Source: CAZGAH01 sp964523295 (lineage in GTDB: Bacteria; Desulfobacterota; Desulfovibrionia; Desulfovibrionales; Desulfovibrionaceae). From it: a stretch of DNA of 64,000 nucleotides. A program made the position numbers and the translations under genes. The stretch lies in assembly GCA_964523295.1 (NCBI GenBank), contig CAZGAH010000007.1:28463-92462 (forward strand), in the 5' to 3' direction. This document shows, one piece after another, positions 7,386 to 15,392 of this stretch (the first letter of the stretch is position 1; every line of letters begins with the position of its first letter). The notes beneath the pieces are model-generated. The model was not told the DNA's origin, did no database searches, and worked only from the letters and a program-made list of their open reading frames with translations.

Positions 7386-9269
7386 CTATGCTCCGTCTGC
7401 GTGACGTTCGGCTTCAAGAGTGGCCAGAAGCATCGCGGCATGACCAGAGGGATGGAGCGCGACAGCCGGGCGAAACACCCGGCGCACCTTTTCCGCCCGG
7501 TCGTGCAGATCGGAACGACCGAGGAGACGGGCCAGTCTGTACTGGTTACGCAGAGAGACGGCATTTCCCGACGGCGTGGCGTTGTCCCGCAAAACTTTCG
7601 GACGAAAAGGCACATCGAGGCTGTTTGATGCGGTGAAATAATAGCCGGCGCTCTGCTGGTCCCAGAAACGTTCGTGGAGCAGGTCATTGAGCGCCTCCGC
7701 GTCCTTGAGATACGACGTGCGGCCGGCCTCATGGAGTTCGAACAGGCCCCATATCAGAAAGGCGTAGTCGTCGAGAAATGCCGGCACGCCGGCCATGCTG
7801 TTGCGCGCGCGATGCAGCAGGGCACGGGGGTCATCCTGATGACGCATGCGTGTCAGCAAAAACGCGGCGCAGCGGTCTGCCGCGTCAAGAAAATCCGGTC
7901 GATCGAGCACAACCGCCGTGCGCGCCAGGGCCGCCACCATCAGGCCGTTCCAATCCGTGAGTTGCGTATCGTCTAAAAGCGGACGCGGGCGCGTGGCGCG
8001 TGCGTTCAATAATGTCAAACGAATGGCCTCGAGCTTTTCGGTCAGGGCGCCACGCGTCAGATCCCGGGCCCGGGCGAAATCACCCGCTCGGTTCGGCTGC
8101 AGCAGGACGTTAGCCCCCTTGTTCGTACCTGAGGTCACGTCGGAGATGTTGCCTTCGCGCTCGACCCCGTACCAGGCGGCAGCGAGTTCAGCGTCATCGC
8201 CGAGGATGGAATAAAAATCGTCAATCGAGAAAAGATAATACCTTCCCTCTTCCCCGTCGCTGTCCGCGTCCTCGGCGGAATAGAAGCCGCCCTGGCCGTC
8301 GCGCAGGTTTTCAAGGACGTATTCGAGCACCCTGGCAGCGGCGAGACGAAAATCGGGCCTTCCGGTCAATGCGGCGGCCTCCGTATACGTCAGCGCCAGC
8401 AAGGCCTGATCGGTGAGCATTTTCTCGAAATGAGGAACCCGCCAGGACTGGTCAATGGCGTATCGATGAAATCCGTAGCCCAGCTGATCGAATATTCCGC
8501 CGCGGAGCATGGACGTCAGCGTCAATTCGACCATGTTCAATGCATGGGACGACGCTGTCCGCGCGTGCCACTCCAGGAGAAACAGCAGGGCGCAGGCAGA
8601 GGGAAATTTCGGCGCCACGCCAAAACCACCCCATACGGAATCGAATTCCGCCAGAAATTCTTCATAGGCAGCCAGGGCCATATCCGGACCGATACGCGGA
8701 CCGTCAACCGGATTCATATCAAAATGAATGCCGGTCGGACCGGAGCCATCCTCGCGGCAGGCCTGTCGCAGGGCACTGTCGACGCGCTCGGCGGATTGCA
8801 GAATCTCCTGGCGCTGCGTTTTCCACAAGTCTCCGACGCGAGGAATCAGCTCGAGTAACCCAGTGACGCCGATCCTGGAATCTCGCGGTAAATAGGTACC
8901 AATAAAAAAGGGAATACCTGCCGGCGTGAGCAGGGCATTAAGTGGCCAGCCCCCTCGCCCGGTCATGAGCTGACTGGCGGTCATATACACCAGATCGATG
9001 TCGGGCCGCTCCTGCCTGTCGACTTTGACGCAAATGCAGTGTTCATTGAGGGCTCGGGCAACAGCCAAATCTGAAAAACATTCCTGCTCCATGACATGGC
9101 ACCAGTGGCAAGCCGCATAGCCGATCGACAAAAATACCGGCTTGTCTTCGGCGACGGCAACGGCAAAGGCTTCAGTGCCCCAAGGCCGCCAATCAACCGG
9201 GTTTCGTGCGTGCTGCTGGAGATAGAGGCTGAGTTCGCCGGCCAGGCGATTCGTACGCGGCTCGTTCAT
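7386..9269 (-). CDS. DUF255 thioredoxin-domain protein (YyaL/SPATA20 family)
   Basis: The 627-aa product starts at MNEPRTNRL, chosen because AGGATGG lies 8 bases upstream; a start 8 codons earlier is possible. The N-terminal thioredoxin-like DUF255 domain carries CHWCHVM (CxxC at residues 54-57) after the diagnostic NPVDW segment. It is followed by an alpha/alpha-toroid region related to N-acylglucosamine 2-epimerase folds (GGIFDQLGYGFHRYAID and PHFEKML). Full family length is retained. The biochemical role is unproven; the CxxC suggests redox chemistry in the cytoplasm. It stands alone. Confidence 0.9.
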   Translation of the reverse strand: MNEPRTNRLAGELSLYLQQHARNPVDWRPWGTEAFAVAVAEDKPVFLSIGYAACHWCHVMEQECFSDLAVARALNEHCICVKVDRQERPDIDLVYMTASQLMTGRGGWPLNALLTPAGIPFFIGTYLPRDSRIGVTGLLELIPRVGDLWKTQRQEILQSAERVDSALRQACREDGSGPTGIHFDMNPVDGPRIGPDMALAAYEEFLAEFDSVWGGFGVAPKFPSACALLFLLEWHARTASSHALNMVELTLTSMLRGGIFDQLGYGFHRYAIDQSWRVPHFEKMLTDQALLALTYTEAAALTGRPDFRLAAARVLEYVLENLRDGQGGFYSAEDADSDGEEGRYYLFSIDDFYSILGDDAELAAAWYGVEREGNISDVTSGTNKGANVLLQPNRAGDFARARDLTRGALTEKLEAIRLTLLNARATRPRPLLDDTQLTDWNGLMVAALARTAVVLDRPDFLDAADRCAAFLLTRMRHQDDPRALLHRARNSMAGVPAFLDDYAFLIWGLFELHEAGRTSYLKDAEALNDLLHERFWDQQSAGYYFTASNSLDVPFRPKVLRDNATPSGNAVSLRNQYRLARLLGRSDLHDRAEKVRRVFRPAVALHPSGHAAMLLATLEAERHADGA

Positions 9270-9475
9270 GGTAGAAACCATCCTGATGCTCACGTTGCTG
9301 CAACGCAGGCCGGCCTGCGCCTGCGTGCAAAATCATCGCGTGCGTCAATCTATCGACACACGTTCATCCCCAATACGCTGATTGCAGCGCCAGGGCAATA
9401 AACACAGCCCCCGCTTCAGCGCGACATTGCCCTGAAATTTCAAAGTATCGCCTTACCCCCCGGACCAGAAACATC

Positions 9476-9491
9476 TGGCACTTTTTATGCA
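9476..9491 (+). promoter_or_regulatory. Sigma-54 (-24/-12) promoter
   Basis: TGGCAC is followed by TTTTTATGCA, placing GG and GC exactly 10 bases apart as RpoN requires. The match to TGGCAC-N5-TTGCA differs at one base. It lies about 40 bases upstream of the start of a 25-codon ORF with a strong Shine-Dalgarno. Confidence 0.75.
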
Positions 9492-9531
9492 TGAGTTTTT
9501 TAGATGTTATCAACCTCGGGAGGAAACAGAC

Positions 9532-9609
9532 ATGACTGTCAAGATATTTGCTGCCTGGGCTGCTGCCGTTCAATTCGGAGTATTGTATTACCTCATTGGC
9601 AGGCTCTAA
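9532..9609 (+). CDS. 25-aa single-span membrane peptide under a sigma-54 promoter
   Basis: ATG at 9532 is preceded by GGGAGGAAACAGAC, a near-perfect Shine-Dalgarno. The product begins MTVKIFAAWAAAVQFG and ends YYLIGRL. It is one hydrophobic helix with a basic residue near each end. The RBS, the matching RpoN promoter and the lack of overlapping genes argue that it is translated. No family is recognised. It could be a small regulator or subunit of a membrane complex, or a leader peptide. Confidence 0.6.
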   Translation: MTVKIFAAWAAAVQFGVLYYLIGRL

Positions 9610-9650
9610 CCTGAGGCGTATGCCCGCGCGTGAGCGGCTTATGCTGGAGT

Positions 9651-9845
9651 TTATTTGCGGCGAGAGGCCTTGTTCTTACCGGGTAAGAGAAGAATGACGA
9701 GAAAGAAAGCGCACGACGCTGCCAGCGCAGACAGAATCAGGCCGTAGCGCAAGGAGACGACCTTGCCCAGCGTGAGATAGAGCAGCCGTGGCACAAGGAT
9801 ATAGGCCACCGTGGCCAGAAGGATAAAACGCCTGAGCTGCCTCAT
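9651..9845 (-). CDS. Small two-span membrane protein, function unknown
   Basis: The 64-aa product has two hydrophobic segments (about residues 6-26 and 35-55), a basic N-terminus (MRQLRRF) and a basic tail (GKNKASRRK). The upstream Shine-Dalgarno is weak (GGCAGGG). It lies downstream of the SpoIIE/STAS genes on the same strand. No family is recognised. Confidence 0.5.
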   Translation of the reverse strand: MRQLRRFILLATVAYILVPRLLYLTLGKVVSLRYGLILSALAASCAFFLVILLLPGKNKASRRK

Positions 9846-9946
9846 GATACGCCCTGCCTCACGCCTTGCCCGCAGTTCGAAGCGCGACGTGAACCCGTGT
9901 TGTCACGTATTGCCCCCCTTGCCTGGAATGCGGACGACTCTTCTGC

Positions 9947-10261
9947 CTAGAGTCCAAAAAGCTTATTGACTTGGGTCAACTGAAAAATTTTGCGCACCTC
10001 GGGTGTAACGGCGACAATCTCCAGCCCCCGACCTTTTTCAACCAGGTGCCGGCGGGCCTCGATAAACACCGCGAGTCCGGAACTGTCCAGGTATTTCAAC
10101 TCCCCAAGATCAAGTTTCAGCGTGCCCTGGGTCTTCTCGATGTAGTTGAGTAGCCCGGCCCTGATTTTCGGAGTTACGGTATAGTCAATTTCGCCAGCCA
10201 TCTTCACGACGCCGCTTTTGTCCACTTTTATTGACCATATGTCCTTTCCGGCCTGGTCCAT
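9947..10261 (-). CDS. STAS-domain anti-sigma factor antagonist
   Basis: The 104-aa protein is a single STAS domain of the SpoIIAA/RsbV type. The motif LKYLDSSGLAVFIEA places the phosphorylatable Ser at residue 60 or 61. In partner switching, a kinase phosphorylates it and a PP2C phosphatase reactivates it. The PP2C gene immediately upstream (10351-11664) is the obvious partner. No RsbW-type kinase or sigma factor is seen in the window, so the output is elsewhere. A perfect parS lies in the 89-base gap to the phosphatase gene. Confidence 0.9.
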   Translation of the reverse strand: MDQAGKDIWSIKVDKSGVVKMAGEIDYTVTPKIRAGLLNYIEKTQGTLKLDLGELKYLDSSGLAVFIEARRHLVEKGRGLEIVAVTPEVRKIFQLTQVNKLFGL

Positions 10262-10329
10262 CCGATACCCCCTTTGGGCACGTTGCGGTGTGTAACGCCT
10301 TCGGCCTCGGCGAAGGGGAGCCGAGGCGA

Positions 10330-10345
10330 TGTTTCACGTGAAACA
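10330..10345. promoter_or_regulatory. parS site
   Basis: TGTTTCACGTGAAACA is the exact bacterial parS consensus palindrome, bound by ParB. It lies between the STAS and SpoIIE genes, about 2.4 kb from parB. A second identical site is at 14991-15006. Confidence 0.95.
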
Positions 10346-10350
10346 ATTCC

Positions 10351-11664
10351 TTAGCATTCCGGTTCCCGCCAGATTTCGACGACCGTGAGATCATCGGTGG
10401 CCGGAGCGCCTTCCTTCCATGCCTCGATCCGATCAACGAGCGCTGCTCCCCACGGTGGTCCTGCATGGGTACAGACAAAGGCTTCCACCCCTGCCTCTCC
10501 AAAAAAACGCCGTTGCTGGTTTCGCGCGTCGGTTACGCCATCAGTAATCAGGAGCAAGGACTGACCAGGCTGCAAAATACACTCAAGTTGCGTAAACTCG
10601 GCAACCGGATCAATTCCTATGGGCTGTCCTTGTAATTCATTCACATAGGAAAATTCGTTCCGGGTGACCAACATGGGCGGCACGTGTCCGGCCAGAGCGA
10701 TGGACGTACGACCGCTGCATGGCCAATAGCGGCAAATGACCAGCGTTGCGAACAACTGCTGCGCAAGAACATCGAACATGGCGGCGTTGAGTCCGGTCAG
10801 CAGGGTAACAGGGTCAATATCCGGTGTCACCAGACTTCTGGTCTTTGTCCAGAGCGATGCGCCGACCAGGGCAGCTGGAAGTCCCTTGCCCGAGACATCG
10901 GCGACAAGCACAAGCAAGCTGTTGTCGGGCATAGGAATGATATCGAAAAAATCCCCTCCGACAAATGCGGATTGTTGTGTAATGGCATAAATACCGGCCC
11001 CAGGCCCGATATCGGGTATTTTTGGCAAAAAATTGGCCTGGATCCGTGCGGCTGCATCCAGTTGGGCCTGCATGCGCTCCTGTTCGAGCATGGCTTCGAG
11101 CATCCGCGAGCGAACCATGGCCACTGCGGCCAGATGCGAAAAGCTGACCAGGATATCGAGATCTTCTACATCAAAGAAATCCTTATCCTTGGCATTGAGC
11201 ACCTGAACAACGCCGAGCAGCTCGTCACGATAGAGAATGGGGACGCAGAGAATGGAGCGGGTTATAAAACCTGAAGCCTTGTCGGCCTTCTTAAAAAAAC
11301 GGCGGTCCTGCTGCGCGTCTTCAACAATAACCGGCTCGCGCGCGGCGGCAACATGTCCGGCAATGCCCTCGCCAATTTTCAGCTCGAATTTTTGCTGAAT
11401 GAGATTTTGCGCTGCCTGGGCCTCTTCATTGATGGCCAGCGTAAATTCGAGGGTATCGGATTCGGGTTTATAGAGCAGGATCGAGGCGCCTACGGCGTTG
11501 GTGACATCTTTTGCATTCTGAAGAAGCAAGGGAAGCAGGGCTGGAAGGGATTCCACCTGAGCCAGAGCCTGATTGGTCTCGATGAGTTTTTTCAGGCGCA
11601 GTGCTGCAGCTCCGCCCGACGCGGATGCCGGGTGGGGCGCGGTCGTGTCGGTCAAGCAGCCCAT
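10351..11664 (-). CDS. GAF-SpoIIE (PP2C) serine phosphatase, RsbU-like
   Basis: The 437-aa product has a GAF domain (about residues 40-190, with GIAGHVAAAREPVIVEDA), a short helical linker, and a SpoIIE-type PP2C domain from about 215. The metal-binding aspartates are visible in GGDFFD, ADVSGKGLPAAL, ITDGVTDA and ATDDLTVVEI. It should dephosphorylate the STAS protein encoded downstream, with the GAF domain sensing a ligand or redox cue. Its start overlaps the end of the heptose kinase gene by 13 bases, so the genes are likely co-transcribed. Confidence 0.9.
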   Translation of the reverse strand: MGCLTDTTAPHPASASGGAAALRLKKLIETNQALAQVESLPALLPLLLQNAKDVTNAVGASILLYKPESDTLEFTLAINEEAQAAQNLIQQKFELKIGEGIAGHVAAAREPVIVEDAQQDRRFFKKADKASGFITRSILCVPILYRDELLGVVQVLNAKDKDFFDVEDLDILVSFSHLAAVAMVRSRMLEAMLEQERMQAQLDAAARIQANFLPKIPDIGPGAGIYAITQQSAFVGGDFFDIIPMPDNSLLVLVADVSGKGLPAALVGASLWTKTRSLVTPDIDPVTLLTGLNAAMFDVLAQQLFATLVICRYWPCSGRTSIALAGHVPPMLVTRNEFSYVNELQGQPIGIDPVAEFTQLECILQPGQSLLLITDGVTDARNQQRRFFGEAGVEAFVCTHAGPPWGAALVDRIEAWKEGAPATDDLTVVEIWREPEC

Positions 11665-12686
11665 TGTGAAATCTCCGGAGTAGGGAGCTGCAAGATAGCC
11701 CGCTCCAGATCCTGCGTTGTGGCTGTGGCAGAGCCTAGCTCGCCGACAACATAGCCTGCCGCGTAGTTGGCAAGCAGACTGGCCCGAGGCAGGCTCTGAC
11801 CCGCAGCCAGGGCCAGCCCGAGTGTTGCGATAACAGTGTCGCCGGCACCGGTCACGTCGTAGACATTTTGTGCTACCGTAGGGATGTGTATCGGGGGGGA
11901 ATTTTGTTCAAAAAGAACCATGCCCCGGGCGCCAAGCGTGATCAATACGTTTTCGCATGACAGGCTGTCGAGGATAGTGCGACCACTGCGGATGATGTCG
12001 GCCTGATGGGTCAGAGTACTCATGCCGGCGCATTGGGCCGCCTCCTTAGCGTTCGGCGTCAACAGAAAGACATTGCGATACAGGGCGATGTTCTTAGGCT
12101 TCGGGTCAACGAGAAGTCTTGGTTGATGGGGCTGCCCGGCGAGCAGCTCGCGCAGGCCATCCATGAGGTGTACGTTGATCAGACCTTTGGCGTAGTCGGA
12201 TATGATCAATACGGAGGCCTTGCGCAGGACTGGTTCGAGGCGCTGAAGGATGGAGTCGATAACGCCAGGCGAGGCAGGCGCCGTTGACTCCTTATCCAGA
12301 CGTACCACCTGCTGATTATGGGCAATGACCCGGGTCTTGATAATGGTCGGCCGCTCGGGGTCTTCGACGAGATGTGCCTCGATGCCTTCTTCCTGAAGCA
12401 GATCCCGCAGCCTGTCCCCTTCGCCATCCTGTCCGGACAAACCGAAAAGAATCGGTAAGCCACCAAGCGCGCGTATGTTTTTGGCAACATTGCCGGCACC
12501 GCCCAGTGTCAGCCGCTCGTCTGTCAGGTTGACGACAGGAACCGGGGCCTCGGGAGAAATGCGATCGACATTCCCGAAAAGGTAGCGATCGAGCATGATG
12601 TCTCCCAGAATGACAACCTGCTGCCCGCTGAAATGTGTCAGGGCTTCCTTGAGCGAACCTGTTTTTGTATCATCGCCTGAATGCAT
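11652..12686 (-). CDS. hldA: D-beta-D-heptose 7-phosphate kinase (RfaE domain I)
   Basis: The 344-aa PfkB-family sugar kinase phosphorylates D-glycero-beta-D-manno-heptose 7-phosphate at C1 for LPS core heptose synthesis. Visible motifs are the substrate region LGDIMLDRY, LGGAGNVAKN (PfkB signature 1) and VYDVTGAGDTVIATL (signature 2, catalytic Asp in GAGD). The HldE adenylyltransferase half is absent, so the nucleotidyl transfer enzyme must be separate (HldC-like). An ATG 17 codons in is an alternative but unlikely start. It heads the hldA-SpoIIE-STAS unit. Confidence 0.88.
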   Translation of the reverse strand: MHSGDDTKTGSLKEALTHFSGQQVVILGDIMLDRYLFGNVDRISPEAPVPVVNLTDERLTLGGAGNVAKNIRALGGLPILFGLSGQDGEGDRLRDLLQEEGIEAHLVEDPERPTIIKTRVIAHNQQVVRLDKESTAPASPGVIDSILQRLEPVLRKASVLIISDYAKGLINVHLMDGLRELLAGQPHQPRLLVDPKPKNIALYRNVFLLTPNAKEAAQCAGMSTLTHQADIIRSGRTILDSLSCENVLITLGARGMVLFEQNSPPIHIPTVAQNVYDVTGAGDTVIATLGLALAAGQSLPRASLLANYAAGYVVGELGSATATTQDLERAILQLPTPEISQWAA

Positions 12687-12736
12687 ATTGACCCTGTTGC
12701 TATGGTTTGCACCCGAACCTGACGCGACGATGCCGC

Positions 12737-13654
12737 TTACCGGCTGCCGCTCAGCAGCTCCCGTATCCGCAGTAATTGTTCCGGCGACGTGTACGGGATG
12801 AGCAGCTTGCCCCGGCGGACCGATCCGTTAAGCCGAACCTGGCTGCCGAGCAATTCCGAAAGCTCCGTTTCAATCGCCAGGACCTCATCGGAGCGCTCCG
12901 CAGGACGATGGCGGCCGGTGCGCGACGCGGGCGCGTCGGATGATCCGGTCGATTTCGATGGAAAAGCGCCGTGCTCGTGAAAATGTGCCACACAATTTTC
13001 GGCTTCGCGAACGGAGAGCCCCTGAGCGAGAATAAGAGCCTGCAATTCGTCTATGCGATCAGAATCCTTCAACGAGAGAAGCGCGCGGGCATGTCCGGCG
13101 GTAATGTGCCCGTCCCGAAGGGCCTGTTGCGCCGAGTCCGGCAATTGCAGCAGACGCAGTGCATTCGTCACGGTTGAACGGCTCTTTCCGACACGTTCGG
13201 CCAGTGACTCGTGACTGAGGTCAAGCAGCTGTTGCAGCTGCGAAAATCCGAGCGCCTCTTCGAGTGGATTCAAGTCTTCACGTTGCAAATTTTCGATAAT
13301 GGCCAACGTAAGGCTGATCTCATCGGATACGTTCTTGATCAACGCGGGGATGGTACGCAGCTTCGCCAGTTGGGCGGCGCGCCAGCGACGCTCGCCGGCG
13401 ATCAGTTCGTAGCCTGTGTTTCCGTTCGACAAGGGGCGCAGGAGTATAGGTTGAAGAACGCCCTGGGCCCGGATGGAATCAGCAAGATCCTTGAGCGTGT
13501 CTTCGCGGAATGATTTTCTGGGTTGATGCCGATTCGGTTGTATGGCATCAAGCGGAACCATGACGACGTCGTCCGGCGTAGCTGCCGTGTGAGGGCCTGC
13601 ACCGCCCAAAAGGGCGTCCAGTCCCCTGCCCAGCCCGCGTTGCTGCATGCTCAT
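12737..13654 (-). CDS. parB: Chromosome-partitioning protein ParB
   Basis: The 305-aa product has the N-terminal RGLGRGLDALLG motif, which stimulates ParA ATPase. The CTP-binding ParB/Srx fold contains YELIAGERRWRAAQL. An HTH follows (SHESLAERVGKSRSTVTNAL), with a C-terminal dimerisation region. It binds parS, and two perfect sites lie at 10330 and 14991. The start could be the second Met (MQQRGLG). Unlike most bacteria, parA is not directly upstream: a divergent zinc-ribbon gene and a gap lie between. Confidence 0.95.
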   Translation of the reverse strand: MSMQQRGLGRGLDALLGGAGPHTAATPDDVVMVPLDAIQPNRHQPRKSFREDTLKDLADSIRAQGVLQPILLRPLSNGNTGYELIAGERRWRAAQLAKLRTIPALIKNVSDEISLTLAIIENLQREDLNPLEEALGFSQLQQLLDLSHESLAERVGKSRSTVTNALRLLQLPDSAQQALRDGHITAGHARALLSLKDSDRIDELQALILAQGLSVREAENCVAHFHEHGAFPSKSTGSSDAPASRTGRHRPAERSDEVLAIETELSELLGSQVRLNGSVRRGKLLIPYTSPEQLLRIRELLSGSR

Positions 13655-13740
13655 GCCGGTCTCCTGCGTGTTTGACCAATACGGATGTGCTCAAAGNNNN
13701 NNNNNNTGTAACCGAAAAGCTAAAAAATTGGAAGGAGAGC

Positions 13741-14166
13741 ATGATGACCGTATCCAATGACATAATCACAACCTTGTTCAACGAGCGCGGCGAGTTATAC
13801 GGTGTTTTTATCCCTGCGCCCTTATGGGGAAGGATTCGATCCGGAGTGGAGGCCATGCTGCCGGAGACAAAAAAACTCCAGCCAGAAATACCGGAACCGC
13901 TGGAAGATTGGGAAAATCTCAAGGGCTATTGGGACTTCAAGTATCCCATTAATTTTTCGGTAGCCTGCCCGCAGTGCGGGGAGTGCACTGAAAATTGGGA
14001 AGAAGACGATCCGAGACGGTTTCGCTTGCTTGCCGCGAATCTGGGTGGACTGGTGCGTTTTGAATGTCTTCGCTGCCGGAGCCGGATCACTAAACGGCAT
14101 TTCAAGAATGAGATTCAAACCGAATGCTGCCCGGCCTGCCGGAGCGAAAACCACCATCAAGGGTGA
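13741..14166 (+). CDS. Zinc-ribbon protein of unknown function between parA and parB
   Basis: ATG at 13741 (followed by a second ATG) has GGAAGGAGAGC immediately upstream. The 141-aa product has two Cys clusters: ACPQCGECTENW near residue 80 with CLRCRS near 118, and CCPACRS near 134. This gives a rubredoxin- or ribbon-like zinc site. The N-terminal part contains LYGVFIPAPLWGRI. It runs against parA and parB and has lower GC than they do. The 10-N gap at 13697-13706 lies just upstream, so its promoter region is not fully visible. Confidence 0.7.
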   Translation: MMTVSNDIITTLFNERGELYGVFIPAPLWGRIRSGVEAMLPETKKLQPEIPEPLEDWENLKGYWDFKYPINFSVACPQCGECTENWEEDDPRRFRLLAANLGGLVRFECLRCRSRITKRHFKNEIQTECCPACRSENHHQG

Positions 14167-14191
14167 TGCCGTTCGGCAAGAGGTCAACGAC

Positions 14192-14950
14192 TCAAGCGCC
14201 TGGCCTTGGCTTTCGAAGCACCACTTCCTTGGCCAGCGCGAGATAGGCCTCGGCGCCTTTGGATTTGATATCGTATTTGATGATGGTTTTTCCATAGCTT
14301 GGCGCTTCGGAAAGACGGACATTACGCGGGACAATGGTTTCAAAGAGTTGATCCGGGAAACATTTGCGCACTTCGTTTTTTACCTGCCGGGCGAGTTTGT
14401 TGCGTACGTCGTTCTTGGTNNNNNNNNNNGGGTTCAACCGCTTTTTGACCAGCTCGTACGTTTGCAGCAGTTTGACGATACCCTCAAGCGCGAAATATTC
14501 ACATTGCAAGGGAATGAGGAGCTCCCGCGCAGCACAGAGGGCATTCAGCGTCAACAATCCCAGCGAAGGAGGACAGTCGATAATAACATACTCGAAATCC
14601 TGGGCGACCGGCTTTAGCAGATCAGCCAGATAGAACTCTCGACCGATTTTGTCGACCAGTTCCACCTCGATACCGACAAGATCCTGCGAAGCCGGCATGA
14701 TGCTGACATACGGAGACGTCGTCTCATAAATCGCGGAGGCCGCATGTTCGGGCTGAAAAAAAACCGAATAGAGGTGCTCCTTGAAATCCACCTGGTCCAT
14801 TCCGATACCGCTGGTCGAATTGGCTTGCGGGTCGCAATCCACCAGCAGAACACGCTTCTCCATAACGGCAAGCGACGCGGCCAGATTGACCGCGGTCGTC
14901 GTCTTTCCGACGCCACCTTTCTGATTGGCGATAGCCAGGATTCTCGTCAC
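14192..14950 (-). CDS. parA: ParA-family ATPase (Soj), with an internal gap
   Basis: The 252-codon frame carries the deviant Walker A KGGVGKTTTAVNLAASL, VDCDPQANST, the Walker B region YVIIDCPPSLG and the C-terminal RNVRLSEAPSYGKTIIKYD. ParA drives segregation with ParB. A 10-N gap at 14420-14429 replaces the stretch that in Soj proteins reads roughly from RLNP to LTMYD. About 10 residues are therefore missing, although the frame is kept by chance. parS at 14991 lies 40 bases upstream of the ATG. Confidence 0.93.
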   Translation of the reverse strand: MTRILAIANQKGGVGKTTTAVNLAASLAVMEKRVLLVDCDPQANSTSGIGMDQVDFKEHLYSVFFQPEHAASAIYETTSPYVSIMPASQDLVGIEVELVDKIGREFYLADLLKPVAQDFEYVIIDCPPSLGLLTLNALCAARELLIPLQCEYFALEGIVKLLQTYELVKKRLNXXXXTKNDVRNKLARQVKNEVRKCFPDQLFETIVPRNVRLSEAPSYGKTIIKYDIKSKGAEAYLALAKEVVLRKPRPGA

Positions 14951-14990
14951 GCAGTCACCCTGCGAGGAAACAATTCATTGTTGCGGCAAA

Positions 14991-15006
14991 TGTTTCACGT
15001 GAAACA
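14991..15006. promoter_or_regulatory. parS site
   Basis: A second perfect TGTTTCACGTGAAACA, directly upstream of parA and overlapping the 3' end region of the preceding gene. Confidence 0.95.
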
Positions 15007-15014
15007 TGAAACCG

Positions 15015-15302
15015 TCAGGGATTATGGGTTCGATGACAGAAATTTCTGGCGTCATTCAAGGATTCGACCAGTTGAATGGCATCCTGTGTCTGCCCTTTCT
15101 TGACGGCTCGGACGAGTTGGACAGAGAGATGAACGAGATCCTCGCATTCCTCGATCCACTCCTCTTTGGCAAAAGACAGAAATCGTCGAGCCAGACGTTC
15201 GAAGGAGGCCACCTCGTTATCTGAGGGAAGTTCACCCATTTCAGATTTTTCAAGGATGACATCGAAGAGGGCCTGCATTTCCTTTTTCACATTGGCGGGC
15301 AT
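15015..15302 (-). CDS. Small conserved-looking helical protein, function unknown
   Basis: The start at MPANVKKEMQ (15302) was chosen over an ATG 12 codons upstream because AGAGAGG lies 10 bases before it. The 95-aa product is predicted to be all-helical and acidic, without Cys or membrane segments. It resembles short proteins found beside parA and epimerase genes in Desulfovibrionaceae (recalled, not verified). It probably belongs to the same transcript as the epimerase and parA. Confidence 0.65.
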   Translation of the reverse strand: MPANVKKEMQALFDVILEKSEMGELPSDNEVASFERLARRFLSFAKEEWIEECEDLVHLSVQLVRAVKKGQTQDAIQLVESLNDARNFCHRTHNP

Positions 15303-15392
15303 GTGAAATGAACCTCTCTGCAGTTGATGAAATGACAAACAGTCCTGCCTGTCTGCTAGTGCAAATCAGGCCGGACTGTCAACCCGTACAGC

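Noticed and set aside
10330..15006. Chromosome origin (oriC)
   Set aside because: parS and parAB often lie near oriC, but no dnaA, dnaN, gidA or clear DnaA-box cluster is present in the window.
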